DNA of 64,000 bases from an uncultured Pseudomonadota bacterium (GTDB lineage: Bacteria; Pseudomonadota; Gammaproteobacteria; Burkholderiales; Rhodocyclaceae), in assembly GCA_903951825.1 (NCBI GenBank), contig CAJBDJ010000045.1:1-64000 (forward strand). The letters are read 5' to 3'. The notes beneath the pieces are model-generated. The model was not told where the DNA came from and searched no databases. It saw only the letters and a program-made list of their open reading frames with translations. Both the position numbers and the translations under genes were made by a program. This document shows positions 49,637-60,816 of the stretch, piece by piece. Every line of letters starts with the position of its first letter. The stretch's first letter is position 1.

Positions 49637-50379
49637 GAACCGAAACTCTGAACCAGTGAGCCAATCACCAGATGCCAGCCGTCAACCAGAACAAAGAGCA
49701 TCAGCTTGAAGGGAAGGGCGACCATGACCGGAGACATCATCATCATCCCCATCGACATCAATATGCTGGCGACGACCATGTCGATAATCAGGAAGGGAAT
49801 GAAGAGAATAAAGCCGATCTGGAACGCGGTTTTCAATTCACTGATGACAAAAGCAGGTACCAGAATTCGCAAGGGGGTGTCTTCCGGTTTCTCGATCTTG
49901 TCAATTTTCGCGACATTGGCAAACATCGCAATATCCGCTTCGCGGGTCTGTTTGAGCATGAAGGCGCGCATTGGCTCTGCTGCCCGTTCTCCCGCCTGGA
50001 TGAAGTTAATCCGGTTTTCCGAGAGTGGAACATAGGCATTGTTGTAAACCGTCTCCAGCGTGGGTGCCATGATGAAAAAAGTCAAAAACAAAGCCAAGCC
50101 GACGAGCACCTGGTTGGGCGGGGATGTTTGAGTGCCCATTGCGTGGCGCAGCAGGGACAGCACAATGATGATCCGGGTGAAACTGGTCATCATCAGCACG
50201 ATTGCCGGAATGAAGGTCAGCGCAGTCAGCAGAAATAGCGTCTGAATGGTCAGGCTGTAGGTCGTCCCGCCACCCGCCATCGGCGTGCTGTTGAGTGCCG
50301 GCAGGCCGCTCGTGGTTTGGGCGAGCGCGAGTGTGGCCGGTAACAGCAGAATGGCGGCCGTCAGCAGACGCCTAAACAT
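49633..50379 (-). CDS. fliP: Flagellar export protein FliP
   Basis: [39 protein letters not shown]. Confidence 0.97.
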   Translation of the reverse strand: MFRRLLTAAILLLPATLALAQTTSGLPALNSTPMAGGGTTYSLTIQTLFLLTALTFIPAIVLMMTSFTRIIIVLSLLRHAMGTQTSPPNQVLVGLALFLTFFIMAPTLETVYNNAYVPLSENRINFIQAGERAAEPMRAFMLKQTREADIAMFANVAKIDKIEKPEDTPLRILVPAFVISELKTAFQIGFILFIPFLIIDMVVASILMSMGMMMMSPVMVALPFKLMLFVLVDGWHLVIGSLVQSFGS

Positions 50380-50785
50380 GACGACGCTCGCTGGCCGCTT
50401 TCAACCAGTGCTTGAAAGGTGTATCCGGATTCCCTGAAGCGGGAGCGGACAAGGCATCTATGCTGCCTTTGGGGAGTTGGTGCAAGGTACGTATCTGGCC
50501 GGGAACGACGCCAATCACCAGCCAGGTGTCGCCTACTTCAACCAGTACTAGGCGCTCACGTGGGCCAAGGGCAACGCCACCAATGACCTTCATGCCACCC
50601 TGCCCAAAACCCTTCCCGCCAGAAATTTTGCGTGCCAGCCAGGCGGCGCCAAGCAACACACCGATGATCAGGATCAGAGCCAGCGCGGCCTGCACATAGC
50701 TGGCAGAAGAAACACCAGGCGCTTGGGCATCGGCACCAATGGCATGAAACGGGATGAGCAGCAAAAAAAATAGACGACACGCCAT
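50372..50785 (-). CDS. fliO: Flagellar protein FliO
   Basis: TM plus [23 protein letters not shown]; between fliP and fliN. Confidence 0.9.
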   Translation of the reverse strand: MACRLFFLLLIPFHAIGADAQAPGVSSASYVQAALALILIIGVLLGAAWLARKISGGKGFGQGGMKVIGGVALGPRERLVLVEVGDTWLVIGVVPGQIRTLHQLPKGSIDALSAPASGNPDTPFKHWLKAASERRHV

Positions 50786-50888
50786 GGAAACGCCCTGATC
50801 CGATGAATTCAGCGCGCTATCTTAAACCGAAACCGGGGCGGGCGTCTGTTGCGGTCAACGGCTCAAACTGGCCGAATTTATCGACATG

Positions 50889-51335
50889 TCAGCGATTGAT
50901 TTTCCGCATCCGCTCGGATGGCGTAATGATGTCGGTCAGGCGAATGCCGAACTTGTCATTAACCACCACCACTTCGCCTTGGGCAATGAGCGTGCCATTG
51001 ACCAGAACGTCCATTGGCTCCCCGGCCATTGCTTCCAGTTCGACCACCGAGCCGTGCGCCAGCTGGAGGAGATTTTTAATGGTAATTTTGGTTCGTCCGA
51101 GCTCAACAGTGATCTGGACTGGAATGTCGAGAATCATGTCGAGTTCGTTCATCATCCCGGCTGCCGCCCCGCCACCGCCAAATGACGGGAAAATATCGGC
51201 CGACTGAGCGGCCGGAGCGGGAGTTTCTGCTTCTGCCACGGCTTGTTCCGACATTGCCGCGGCCCAGTCATCCTCGCTGATCTGGCCTTCGTCTTCGGGG
51301 GTTGCGCTTTCTGTGTTTTCCATTTCTTCAGCCAT
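50889..51335 (-). CDS. fliN: Flagellar switch protein FliN
   Basis: MILDIPVQITVELGRTKITIKNLLQLAHGSVVELE. Confidence 0.96.
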   Translation of the reverse strand: MAEEMENTESATPEDEGQISEDDWAAAMSEQAVAEAETPAPAAQSADIFPSFGGGGAAAGMMNELDMILDIPVQITVELGRTKITIKNLLQLAHGSVVELEAMAGEPMDVLVNGTLIAQGEVVVVNDKFGIRLTDIITPSERMRKINR

Positions 51336-52344
51336 TTTGGACTCCCGATGCCGGCTTGCTGGTCGGCAGATCGGACGATGCGGCAAGGAATCGTTCGACT
51401 TTCAAAGCATATTGGCCATTTTGTTGGCCGTAAGTACATTCCATCAGCGGCACATTATCAACATGTGCTTCAATCTTGGATGGAATATGAAGCGGAATGA
51501 CGTCTCCAGCTTTCAGTTTGAGTATCTCGCGCAGGGAGATTTTCCCCGAACCCAGTTGGGCAACGATTTCCAGTTCGGCGCTCTGCAACTGTTTGCGCAG
51601 TGTGACGATCCAGCGCTTGTCAGTGGATAGCTGATCGCTTTGCATGGTGCTGTAGAGCAAGTCACGAATTGGCTCAAGCATCGAATAAGGGAAGCAAATA
51701 TGCATATCTGCCGTAGCGCCGCCAAATTCAAGCGTGAACGTCGTTGCAACAACAATTTCCGAGGGAGTGGCGATATTGGCAAATTGCGAATTCATCTCTG
51801 ATCGGATGTACTCGAAGTTGATTTCATGGACTGGCTTCCACGATTTGCTGTACTCGGTGAAAACCACCCCCAGCAGACCCTGAATGATGCGCTGTTCTGT
51901 CGCGGTGAAATCTCGACCCTCAACGCGTGTATGGAAGCGACCATCCCCTCCAAACATGTTGTCGACGACCAGAAATACCAGATTGGGATCAAAAACGAAG
52001 AGTGCAGTACCGCGCAACGGCTTGGCAACGACCAGATTCAGGTTGGTCGGCACGACAAGATTACGGATGAATTCACTGTACTTTTGAACCCGGATCGGCC
52101 CTACCGATATTTCGGCATTGCGATGCATGTAGTTGAACATGCCAATTCGCAGATAACGCGCAAAACGCTCGTTGACCAACTCCAGCGTTGGCATCCGGCC
52201 GCGCACAATGCGTTCCTGGGTGCCAAGATTGTACGAGCGAACTCCCGTACCTTCATTGGCCTCGTTTTCTGGTTCATCGGTTTCCCCGGTGACGCCCTTG
52301 AGTAGTGCATCGACCTCGTCCTGGGATAGAAAGTCGCCAGCCAT
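51328..52344 (-). CDS. fliM: Flagellar switch protein FliM
   Basis: LSQDEVDALLKGV...YNLGTQERIVRGRMPTLELVNERFAR. Confidence 0.97.
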   Translation of the reverse strand: MAGDFLSQDEVDALLKGVTGETDEPENEANEGTGVRSYNLGTQERIVRGRMPTLELVNERFARYLRIGMFNYMHRNAEISVGPIRVQKYSEFIRNLVVPTNLNLVVAKPLRGTALFVFDPNLVFLVVDNMFGGDGRFHTRVEGRDFTATEQRIIQGLLGVVFTEYSKSWKPVHEINFEYIRSEMNSQFANIATPSEIVVATTFTLEFGGATADMHICFPYSMLEPIRDLLYSTMQSDQLSTDKRWIVTLRKQLQSAELEIVAQLGSGKISLREILKLKAGDVIPLHIPSKIEAHVDNVPLMECTYGQQNGQYALKVERFLAASSDLPTSKPASGVQNG

Positions 52345-52350
52345 TTCGCC

Positions 52351-52923
52351 TTACTGAATGATAAACGAGGTGAATAAAACTGATTTCACCGGGCTGTTTG
52401 AGTCTGCAGGAACGCCTTTTTTGCCGGATTCAGAGGGTTCAATCACCGAATTGATCTCGTCTTTCAAACCTTCGGCGAGCTTTTCCTTGCCTTCCTTGGG
52501 CATCAATTCGGACGCCTTTTTACTTGATAACAACAAGGTGATGTTGTTGCGAATTTTGGGCATTCGTAATTTCAGATCAGCTTCGGCGTGAGCGTCAACG
52601 ATTTCAAGGGCGAGAACCACTTGCAAATATTGATCGCCGGTTTCCGGAATCAAATTGACGGTGAAGGGTTCCATGGTGATAAATATGGGTGGAGCCTCTT
52701 TTTCCTTCTTGGCATTTTTCTTTTTTGCCGGCTTTGCGGTGTCTTCGGCAACTTCCTCACCATCTTCTGGCGGATCACTTTTCTTCATCAGGAGGAAGGC
52801 CGCCCCACCGCCCACCAGAACGAGCAGAAGAACAGCTGCGATGATGATGATCAGCAGCTTTTTGCTTTTCTTTGGCGCTTGAGCTTCTGTCACTTCTTCC
52901 GTTGCTTTGGCATCTTTAGCCAT
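52351..52923 (-). CDS. fliL: Flagellar basal-body protein FliL
   Basis: Single TM; EPFTVNLIPETGDQYLQVVLALEI. Confidence 0.94.
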   Translation of the reverse strand: MAKDAKATEEVTEAQAPKKSKKLLIIIIAAVLLLVLVGGGAAFLLMKKSDPPEDGEEVAEDTAKPAKKKNAKKEKEAPPIFITMEPFTVNLIPETGDQYLQVVLALEIVDAHAEADLKLRMPKIRNNITLLLSSKKASELMPKEGKEKLAEGLKDEINSVIEPSESGKKGVPADSNSPVKSVLFTSFIIQ

Positions 52924-52952
52924 ACTTATCCCTCCACGCGATCATTTTTTGA

Positions 52953-54146
52953 TTATGCGAACAAATCCACAAGGCCACGTCTCTGCCGGACTGGATATTC
53001 AGACGTGCTTAAACCGGGATGATCGTCAGCGGCAAGTATAGCGGTTTCCCCCGTTGCCCGCTGTCCGTTGGCGAAGTGGGAATTCATCTCCTGTTGCGGT
53101 TGCTTGAATTCAGAACCAACGTCCGACTGACCGAGGCTGATGCCGGATGACGAGAGAAGGTCGCGAAGATTGGGCATAGCCTCTTCGATTGCCTTGCGAA
53201 CTTCCGCGTGCGGCGAGGCGAACACGATATTCGCCTGATCGCCGCTCATGTTCAGTGTGATCTGAATGGGTCCCAGGTGAGCGGGGCTAATGTTAATTTG
53301 CGCCTGTTGCTGGTCATTTTTTGCCATCCAGACAATTCGCTCACCGAAGTCTTGAGACCATCGACTGTCCCGCAGCTGAGTTGCCAGCTCTGTTGGTCGG
53401 ACTGGAGCGGGGAGAGTGGCAGGCGCATGGGGGTTGGGTGATATTGCCGGGGAAAACACGGAGGCGGCGGTGTTGCTGTTTCCTTTGCCTTCGCCGGCAA
53501 GTATTGCCGCTTCGGCAGTGTCCCTTGAAACAAGTGCCGGAGGCGCCATAGGTTGAGCGACATTGGTCGAAAAATTAACGGTGGTGATGCTGGATGCTTT
53601 AGCATCGGCCGCCACTGTTGATGGGCGTATTTCTTTTGCTAGGGTGGGCAGTTTGCTCGCCGCCTTATCAACGGCTTGATCGACGGACTTGTCGAAAGCG
53701 TTATCGATGGAGTGGGAAATTGGGGTGGAAATCGGAGTGAGGGAGGGGGAGATAGCCATTTCGATAGGCTTGCCGAGGGGGATTTCGGCTGGCTGCATCA
53801 GGGATGCTCCGCTCGACGGTATGGCCTCGTTTTTTGCTGGCGGATTGACTGCCCGCGGGGATGGGGCGAGCGGCGTTTGAATAAGCGCCAGCAATGGGTT
53901 TTGTGCCGGATCCGGGGTGTTCAGAAAGCTAATGATTTCCGGGAGATCGTCATTCGTCGGCTTTGCTGAAGCAGTGGTAGCCTCGGTCAGCAAGCTTACG
54001 TCCGGCTGGCGCCCGGCCAGTTGCCCAATCAACAGATCGGCAAAATCAATTGGCGAGCTCTTGTCGGTGAGAGTGAGGGCGTAATCCACCGGGCTGCTGC
54101 TTATGCTGCGGGCAGCGGCGGGAGGGAGCATGGCTGTAATACCCAT
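52953..54146 (-). CDS. fliK: Flagellar hook-length control protein FliK
   Basis: C-terminal Flg_hook domain AQINISPAHLGPIQITLNMSGDQANIVFASPHAEVRKAIEEAMPNLRDLL. Confidence 0.93.
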   Translation of the reverse strand: MGITAMLPPAAARSISSSPVDYALTLTDKSSPIDFADLLIGQLAGRQPDVSLLTEATTASAKPTNDDLPEIISFLNTPDPAQNPLLALIQTPLAPSPRAVNPPAKNEAIPSSGASLMQPAEIPLGKPIEMAISPSLTPISTPISHSIDNAFDKSVDQAVDKAASKLPTLAKEIRPSTVAADAKASSITTVNFSTNVAQPMAPPALVSRDTAEAAILAGEGKGNSNTAASVFSPAISPNPHAPATLPAPVRPTELATQLRDSRWSQDFGERIVWMAKNDQQQAQINISPAHLGPIQITLNMSGDQANIVFASPHAEVRKAIEEAMPNLRDLLSSSGISLGQSDVGSEFKQPQQEMNSHFANGQRATGETAILAADDHPGLSTSEYPVRQRRGLVDLFA

Positions 54147-54182
54147 TTCGATTCCTTGTTCGGCATGGTGTTGTGCTCATGA

Positions 54183-54200
54183 AAAGCAAGGTACATGCCC
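54183..54200 (-). promoter_or_regulatory. Sigma54-type promoter upstream of fliK (GGGCATGTACCTTGCTTT)
   Basis: On the minus strand, GG-N10-GC with TTGC -12 box, in the fliJ-fliK gap. Confidence 0.6.
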
Positions 54201-54202
54201 AA

Positions 54203-54658
54203 TTAGTCATCCTCGCTTGATCCTCCTGCTAGGTATTTTCTGGTGGCGTATTCGTCCTGAGTTTTTTGTTCAATTTTTCCGTCGCGCCAGCGTTCTTTTG
54301 CATCATGACGCAGGGAGAGGGTGTCGATTGCCTTGAGTCGCTTGTTTTGCTCTTTCCAGTGATTTTGTCCGACCGCTGTGCTTTGCTCTGAGTTGCGAAC
54401 GGCAAGGCTTTGCTGAGCAATGGCTTGGTCAATCCGCGCGAGAAAGTCATGGTAGTTGTGGAGCGCGCTGCGTGTAATCCCTTCGGTACTTGCTTCACGC
54501 ATCTTTTGCGCGTATTCGACACGATATTGCTCAAGCATTTTCAGGCGGGTTTTTGCATTTTGCTCGGCGGCAATCAACTGGCCGAGTTGACGGCTTGCTT
54601 CGTCGATGCGGGTCTGCATCAATTCAAGCAGGGGTTGGAGCGAGAAGGCGGGAGCCAT
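54203..54658 (-). CDS. fliJ: Flagellar export protein FliJ
   Basis: Coiled-coil protein between fliI and fliK. Confidence 0.92.
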   Translation of the reverse strand: MAPAFSLQPLLELMQTRIDEASRQLGQLIAAEQNAKTRLKMLEQYRVEYAQKMREASTEGITRSALHNYHDFLARIDQAIAQQSLAVRNSEQSTAVGQNHWKEQNKRLKAIDTLSLRHDAKERWRDGKIEQKTQDEYATRKYLAGGSSEDD

Positions 54659-54664
54659 GGCTGG

Positions 54665-56080
54665 TTAGAACAGGCTGGTGAGGGCGCTGACGCTGTTGTT
54701 GAAATTGGACTGTTCGGTAAGTTGTTGTTGTAAAAAGGTTTCCATGCGTGGATAAAGGGCAATCGCCTGATCAAGTACCGGATCGGAGCCATGCGAGTAG
54801 GCACCGACGGAGATCAGGTCACGCGATCGCTGATAACGGGCAAAGAGCACTTTGAAGCGGCGAATTTGCTCGAGATGGCTGGGCGTGATCAGGTTAACCA
54901 TGGCGCGACTGATGGATTGCTCGATATCAATTGCCGGGTAGTGCCCGGCATCGGCCAGGGTTCGGGAAAGGACGATATGGCCATCAAGAATGGCACGTGC
55001 CGCGTCGGCAATCGGATCCTGTTGATCGTCACCCTCGGCCAAGACGGTGTAGAAGGCGGTAATTGAACCGCCGCCCTCCGATCCATTGCCGGCGCGTTCA
55101 ACCAGTTGTGGCAGGCGGGCAAACACCGATGGCGGGTAACCACGGGTTGCCGGCGGCTCGCCAATGGCCAGGGCGATTTCGCGCTGCGCCATGGCATAGC
55201 GGGTCAGCGAGTCCATGATCAATAGAACGTGCCGACCCTGATCGCGGAAGTGCTCGGCAATGGTTGTTGCATAAGCGGCACCCTGCAAGCGCATCAGCGG
55301 GCCGGTGTCGGCGGGGGCGGCGACGACCACGGCTCTGCGCATGCCTTCGTCGCCAAGAATTTGTTCAATGAATTCTTTGACTTCACGTCCCCGCTCACCA
55401 ATCAATCCGACAACAATGATCTCGGCTGCGGTGTAACGCGCCATCATCCCCAGCAGGACGGATTTTCCGACCCCGGAGCCGGCAAAAAGTCCCATGCGCT
55501 GACCTCGTCCTACGGTCAATAGTCCATTGATTGCGCGAATCCCGACATCCAGCGGTTCCTCAATCGCCGCGCGGGTCATCGGATTGATCGGACGGCTTTG
55601 CAGTGGACGTGACTGCGTGGCCAATAGCGCCCCCTTGGTGTCCAGCGGTCGTCCCGCACCATCAAGCACCCGACCCAGTAATTCGTCCCCAACCGGCGCT
55701 TGCTTGGCACGATCAACGGCGCGTCGCTTGTGTTGTAAAGGGTGGTCAACGCGGGGGATGGCGTTGGGTGCCTCAAAGGCCACAACCTTGGCGCCGGGAG
55801 CTAGGCCATACACGTCATCCGAGGGCATCAGGTAAAGTTTTTCGCTTGCAAACCCGACTACTTCTGCTTCAACCGACAAACCGCTCTGAGGAAATATCCG
55901 GCAGGAGCTGCCCAGGGGTAACTTGAGTCCGGAAGCTTCCATGACCAGACCGTTGATTCTCGTCAGTCGGCCGACCGGCCACAAGGGCTGAGCCGAACTG
56001 GCGGCCAGGCGGCAGCCTTCAAGGAAACGCTGCCAGCCCTGGCTGTGATCAGGCAATGGGCTTACGAGGTGCTCTGCCAC
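54665..56080 (-). CDS. fliI: Flagellum-specific ATPase FliI
   Basis: Walker [20 protein letters not shown]. Confidence 0.97.
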   Translation of the reverse strand: MAEHLVSPLPDHSQGWQRFLEGCRLAASSAQPLWPVGRLTRINGLVMEASGLKLPLGSSCRIFPQSGLSVEAEVVGFASEKLYLMPSDDVYGLAPGAKVVAFEAPNAIPRVDHPLQHKRRAVDRAKQAPVGDELLGRVLDGAGRPLDTKGALLATQSRPLQSRPINPMTRAAIEEPLDVGIRAINGLLTVGRGQRMGLFAGSGVGKSVLLGMMARYTAAEIIVVGLIGERGREVKEFIEQILGDEGMRRAVVVAAPADTGPLMRLQGAAYATTIAEHFRDQGRHVLLIMDSLTRYAMAQREIALAIGEPPATRGYPPSVFARLPQLVERAGNGSEGGGSITAFYTVLAEGDDQQDPIADAARAILDGHIVLSRTLADAGHYPAIDIEQSISRAMVNLITPSHLEQIRRFKVLFARYQRSRDLISVGAYSHGSDPVLDQAIALYPRMETFLQQQLTEQSNFNNSVSALTSLF

Positions 56081-56760
56081 TCGAGAGGCTCCGATCCAAT
56101 CGACTCAAGGACGCGTCTCCATCGCGTTTCCATGGTTGCATCTATTTCGCTGATGCCGGCCTTGAGCGAACAGCCTCCCGGCGTGACCGTCACGTCATCC
56201 ACGATGTGTGTTCCGCTCTGTTGGAGTTGTTCGCCGATTTGTTCGCGAATCGATGTCGCATCAGCAGGGTTCAAGTGCAGCATGATGTGCCCGTGATGCA
56301 TTGGCAGCGCGGAAATGGCCTCGCGAATCAGGGGCAGCATAACGTCATTATTGACTGTGATGGTGCCGCGAATCACCTGAGCAGCGACTTCCAGAGCGAG
56401 TTCCAGCACCTGCTCGGCAATTGTTTGATCCATTGTTGCAATGGCCTCCTGGAGGTTGCTGATCAGCCCGGAAACCCGCGCCAGCTCGCCAGCCATCGCC
56501 GTGGCCTGGGTTTGCGCGCCGGCCAGTCGCCCTTCTTCAAGACCGGCCTGATAGCCCTCGTAGCGCGCATTTTCGATAACTTGCTCTATATCGACGGCTG
56601 TCGGCAGGCTCATCGTCGTCATGATTTCGCTCTCGGGCAAATCGGGTCGCGCCGTGACGGTCTGGCTTTCAGACGCTTTTGCCGATCGCGCCGGCTCAAA
56701 TGAGCTGGCACTCCAGCGCTGATAAGCGGCGAGCTCTTCCTTGGGAATAATGCCGGCCAT
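56062..56760 (-). CDS. fliH: Flagellar assembly protein FliH
   Basis: [13 protein letters not shown] and C-terminal FliH domain; overlaps fliI start. Confidence 0.94.
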   Translation of the reverse strand: MAGIIPKEELAAYQRWSASSFEPARSAKASESQTVTARPDLPESEIMTTMSLPTAVDIEQVIENARYEGYQAGLEEGRLAGAQTQATAMAGELARVSGLISNLQEAIATMDQTIAEQVLELALEVAAQVIRGTITVNNDVMLPLIREAISALPMHHGHIMLHLNPADATSIREQIGEQLQQSGTHIVDDVTVTPGGCSLKAGISEIDATMETRWRRVLESIGSEPLEWQSTS

Positions 56761-56768
56761 GGTCGTCC

Positions 56769-57773
56769 TCAGACCATCTGTTCGCCACCGGCGCCGCCGA
56801 GGACGATTTGTCCTTCGTCGGCGAGACGGCGAACGACCTTGAGAATTTCTTTTTGCTCGGCTTCCACTTCGGACAGACGAACCGGCCCTTTCGACTCGAG
56901 ATCCTCGCGCAGCATTTCTGCTGCTCGTTGTGACATGTTCCGGAAGATCTTCTCACGCAAGTCGGGTGATGCACCTTTGAGCGCCAGGATCAAGGAATCT
57001 GATTGAACTTCGCGCAAAATAAGCTGGATTGAGCGGTCATCGATGTCCATGAGATTCTCGAAGACAAACATTTCGTCGAGGATTTTCTGGGCAAGGTCAG
57101 GGTCGTATTCGCGAATCGCATCGACCACCGACGTCTCGTTGGCGGTACCAATAAAGTTGAGAATTTCGGCCACGGTGCGCACCCCACCCATTGCCGTGCG
57201 TTTGACGGTAGCTGAACCGGAGAGGATACGCAGCATCGCCTCATTGAGTTCGCGCAGGGCGGATGGCTGTATGCCTTCCAGCGTTGCAATCCGCAGCACC
57301 ACGTCGTTGCGCAAACGCTCGGTGAAATGATTGAGGATTTCACTGGCATGGTCATGTTCAAGGTGCACCAAAATGGTCGAAATGATTTGCGGGTGCTCGT
57401 TCTTGATCAGATCGGCAACGGTCGGCGCATCCATCCATTTCAACCCCTCAATGCCGGATGTCTCGCCACCTTGCAGGATGCGCGAAATCAGGTTCGAGGC
57501 CTTGTCGTCGCCGAGTGCCTTCGTCAGCACCGAGCGAACATAGCTGTCAGTATCGACATGCACCGCCGAATGCTCGCCGGAATCCTTGAGAAAACTGTCA
57601 AGTACCGCTTCAACCGTCGTTCGCGGCACGCTTTTCATGCCCGCCATGGCGTGACCAATTTTTTGCACCTCGCGCGGACCAAGATGTTTCAAAACCTCGG
57701 CGGCCAGATCTTCGCCCAGCGCAATCAGCAAGCTGGCACTTTTTTCCAGACCTTCTTCCGGGCTAGGTGGCAT
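56769..57773 (-). CDS. fliG: Flagellar switch protein FliG
   Basis: ALGEDLAAEVLKHLGPREVQKIG; NEHPQIISTILVHLEHDHA. Confidence 0.97.
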   Translation of the reverse strand: MPPSPEEGLEKSASLLIALGEDLAAEVLKHLGPREVQKIGHAMAGMKSVPRTTVEAVLDSFLKDSGEHSAVHVDTDSYVRSVLTKALGDDKASNLISRILQGGETSGIEGLKWMDAPTVADLIKNEHPQIISTILVHLEHDHASEILNHFTERLRNDVVLRIATLEGIQPSALRELNEAMLRILSGSATVKRTAMGGVRTVAEILNFIGTANETSVVDAIREYDPDLAQKILDEMFVFENLMDIDDRSIQLILREVQSDSLILALKGASPDLREKIFRNMSQRAAEMLREDLESKGPVRLSEVEAEQKEILKVVRRLADEGQIVLGGAGGEQMV

Positions 57774-59511
57774 TGGCGTTCATCCAGTCTCTGATAATGT
57801 TGGCCACGGCCTGCGAATCGGCCTGGGCGAAATCACGCACCTTTTGAACCTTGATCGCATAATGATCAATGCGAACAATATCCTCGCCGATTTCGCCAGA
57901 CTCGCCGGCAATTCTGATATCACCCAGTGATCCGGCAACGCCTTCGGCGGTCTCCATATTCCTTCTGGTGCCGCCCTCCGGGAACATGGCTTTGAGTGAA
58001 GGTTTGATCACTTTGAAATACAGGAAGGCGACAATCGCGGCAATCAGCAAATACTTGAAAATATCCTTGCCGTAGGAAACGACTTCGGGGTCTTTCCAGA
58101 TGGGCAATTCGGCATCAATCTTGTCCGCTGCGGTAAATGGCGAATTGACCATGGAAAGTGAATCGCCGCGCTCCTTGTTGAAACCCATCGCTTCACGTAT
58201 CAATTCGTTAAGCTGCTTCATTTCGGCATCCGGTAAGGCTTTGTTCACCGCTTTGCCGTTCTTGTCGACTTCCTTGCGGTGATTCACCACAACTGCCGCT
58301 GATAGTCGACGAATGCTGCCCACCGATTGCTTGGTATAGCGCACGGTTTTGTCGATTTCGAAATTGGTGGTCGCCGTCTTGCTGGTGCTTAGCGGCTGCC
58401 CCAGCGTGTTGAGTGGCGACTCGATACCGGCTGCCGCAAGGCGTCCTTGCGTGTCGCCGGGTCTGCCAGCCCTGGTTGGTGTAGTGGTGGCGGGGGGAGT
58501 GGTCAGCGGGGCGCTGGCCGGCGCCGGCGGTTGATTGCTGAGAACGCCGGGGACGCCCCCGGGCATTTGGTTGACATTGGCAGTTTCGTTGCTTTGCAGG
58601 CTGCGGATACTCGACGTTTCAGGCGTATTGTTTGGTCGGTAGGTCTCGGCCGTTTGCTCGCTTTGAGAAAAATCAATGTCGGCAGCGATTTGAACCTTGA
58701 AATTTCCCTCGCCAAGGAGCGGCTTCAGAATGTCTTCGATGCGTTTGCCGATTGAGTTTTCCTGGTCGCGAACATATTTGATTTGCGCAGAGTCCAGACC
58801 GGCTTCGGTGCCTTTGCTTTTGGGCTGCGAAAGCATGGTGCCCGTTTGGTCAATGATCGCCACATTGCTGGCGAGCATCTGCGGGACGCTGGCTGAAACC
58901 AGATGCGTGATGCCGGCTATCTGCCCGGCATCGAGCGTGCGCCCGCCATACAGGTTGAGCAGTACCGAGGCGGTCGGTTTTTGTTCTTCACGAATGAAAA
59001 CGGAGGGCTTGGGAATGGCCAGGTGCACGCGAGCTGAAGCAACTGCTCCAACCGACATGATGGTGCGCGCCAACTCGCCCTCCAGTCCTCGCTGGTAATT
59101 GACTTGCTCGGCAAATTGGCTGATACCGAATTTCTGGTTTTCCATCAACTCGAAGCCAACCATTCCGCCGCGCGGCAGGCCTTGGGAGGCCAGTTTCAAG
59201 CGAACTTCATGAACGCGCGACGATGGCACCATGATTGAGCCGTTATCCGACATCCGGTACGGGATGTTCTGCTGCTCCAGTTGCGTCATGATGGCGCCGC
59301 CATCCTTTTCGCCCAAATTGGAAAAAAGTACTTTCCAGTCGGGCTGCTGGCTCCACAACAGGGCGCCGACGAGAATTGCAATCATTGCGGCGATGCCGAC
59401 AATGAAGCCGACTTTTTGCTGGGTGGCGAGCCGGTTGAACGCATCGCGCAGACGCTCAAGGGAGTTCCCGAGGCCAGGATTAGCTGCGATGGGGTCAGAG
59501 ATTGCTGCCAT
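57763..59511 (-). CDS. fliF: Flagellar MS-ring protein FliF
   Basis: VLFSNLGEKDGGAIMTQLEQQNIPYRM; two TMs. Confidence 0.97.
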   Translation of the reverse strand: MAAISDPIAANPGLGNSLERLRDAFNRLATQQKVGFIVGIAAMIAILVGALLWSQQPDWKVLFSNLGEKDGGAIMTQLEQQNIPYRMSDNGSIMVPSSRVHEVRLKLASQGLPRGGMVGFELMENQKFGISQFAEQVNYQRGLEGELARTIMSVGAVASARVHLAIPKPSVFIREEQKPTASVLLNLYGGRTLDAGQIAGITHLVSASVPQMLASNVAIIDQTGTMLSQPKSKGTEAGLDSAQIKYVRDQENSIGKRIEDILKPLLGEGNFKVQIAADIDFSQSEQTAETYRPNNTPETSSIRSLQSNETANVNQMPGGVPGVLSNQPPAPASAPLTTPPATTTPTRAGRPGDTQGRLAAAGIESPLNTLGQPLSTSKTATTNFEIDKTVRYTKQSVGSIRRLSAAVVVNHRKEVDKNGKAVNKALPDAEMKQLNELIREAMGFNKERGDSLSMVNSPFTAADKIDAELPIWKDPEVVSYGKDIFKYLLIAAIVAFLYFKVIKPSLKAMFPEGGTRRNMETAEGVAGSLGDIRIAGESGEIGEDIVRIDHYAIKVQKVRDFAQADSQAVANIIRDWMNANAT

Positions 59512-59619
59512 TAATACCCGGTTGTAAATTGCTAAAAAATAAGAAGAATCAAACAGGAAGCTAAATTATGCTAGAAATATTCTACTATTACCGGCACTGA
59601 ATTGATCTTAACTTTTTCG

Positions 59620-60816
59620 ATGCCCAATCTGGAGCCCAGCCCTGCCGATCCTGATGCTGCTGTCAAAGCCGCCGAGTTGCAGCGTGCTTTTGCTGTTTTC
59701 AATCAGGTTTCCGCTGAACTGACACAAGCCTACGAATCCTTGCAGGGCAGGGCGGCGTCGCTGACTGCCGAACTGGCCGTCGCCAACGGTGAGTTGCGTC
59801 GGCAATATCAAGAAAAAGAAGCCCTCTCGGAGCGACTTTCTTCCTTGCTCGACGCCTTGCCGGCTGGTGTTGTCCTGCTTGATCAGCGGGCGCTGGTTGT
59901 TGCACTGAATCCGGCGGCGATGTCATTTCTGGGGGCTGATGCCTTGGGTCGGCATTGGGGTGATGTGGTTCGCCAGTCGCTTGAGCCAACGCTGACGGTT
60001 GGCGAGTGGTTGCTCGGTGAAAAACGTGTTTCGATCGCTGAAAGTGCGCTGGCCTCGGACGGCGGAAAAATCATGCTGGTTCATGACGTGACCGCTGCTC
60101 ACGGCATGAAAGCTGAACTAGAGCGAAGCCAGCGACTCGCTGCGATGGGAGAAATGGCAGCATCACTGGCGCATCAGTTGCGCACACCGTTGGCGGCGGC
60201 GCTTCTCTATACCGTCAATCTTGGTCGGGCCGATGTTTCCGATGAGGCACGCCGGCGGTTTTCCGACAAAGCCAGCGCCCAGTTGCGCCGCCTTGAACGC
60301 TTGATCCAGGATGTGTTGCTCTTCGCGCGTGGAGAACATCGCGGGCGTGACCTTGTTCCGGCCAGCGACTTGCTTCAGGAGGCCGCACAAACGGTTGAGC
60401 AATTGATGCGCGAGCACGCCCTTGAGTTTGTGACCGTCGATGGCTGCAATGAAGCGCAAATTTTCGGCGAGCGTAAGGCGTTGTTCGGCGCCCTGGTGAA
60501 TCTGCTGGAAAATGCCATGCAAGCGACACCGGCAGGCGGCAAAATTTGCCTGGCCGGCAAAGTTTGCGGTGACTGGCTGGAGGTCGCCGTCCGTGATACC
60601 GGCCCTGGCATTCCTGTCGAGAAGCAAGCGCGAATTTTCGATCCTTTCTATACGACTAAAGGGCAAGGAACCGGACTCGGTCTGGCAATTGCGCTTGGGG
60701 TCATGCGCGCCCACGGGGGCGCCATCGAAGTGAATTCGGTTCCCGGCGAGGGCGCCGAGTTTGTCGTCAGGCTGCCGATTGGCGTGGCAGAAAGCGAAAG
60801 TTGTATCAATGAGTAA
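59620..60816 (+). CDS. fleS: Flagellar sensor histidine kinase (FleS/FlrB-like)
   Basis: PAS-like region, H-box MAASLAHQLRTPLAAALLY, HATPase; followed by NtrC-type regulator. Confidence 0.85.
   Translation: MPNLEPSPADPDAAVKAAELQRAFAVFNQVSAELTQAYESLQGRAASLTAELAVANGELRRQYQEKEALSERLSSLLDALPAGVVLLDQRALVVALNPAAMSFLGADALGRHWGDVVRQSLEPTLTVGEWLLGEKRVSIAESALASDGGKIMLVHDVTAAHGMKAELERSQRLAAMGEMAASLAHQLRTPLAAALLYTVNLGRADVSDEARRRFSDKASAQLRRLERLIQDVLLFARGEHRGRDLVPASDLLQEAAQTVEQLMREHALEFVTVDGCNEAQIFGERKALFGALVNLLENAMQATPAGGKICLAGKVCGDWLEVAVRDTGPGIPVEKQARIFDPFYTTKGQGTGLGLAIALGVMRAHGGAIEVNSVPGEGAEFVVRLPIGVAESESCINE

Noticed and set aside
59512-59619. Sigma54 promoter search in the fliF-fleS divergent gap
   Set aside because: No GG-N10-GC was found on either strand; closest plus-strand candidate has N9 spacing.
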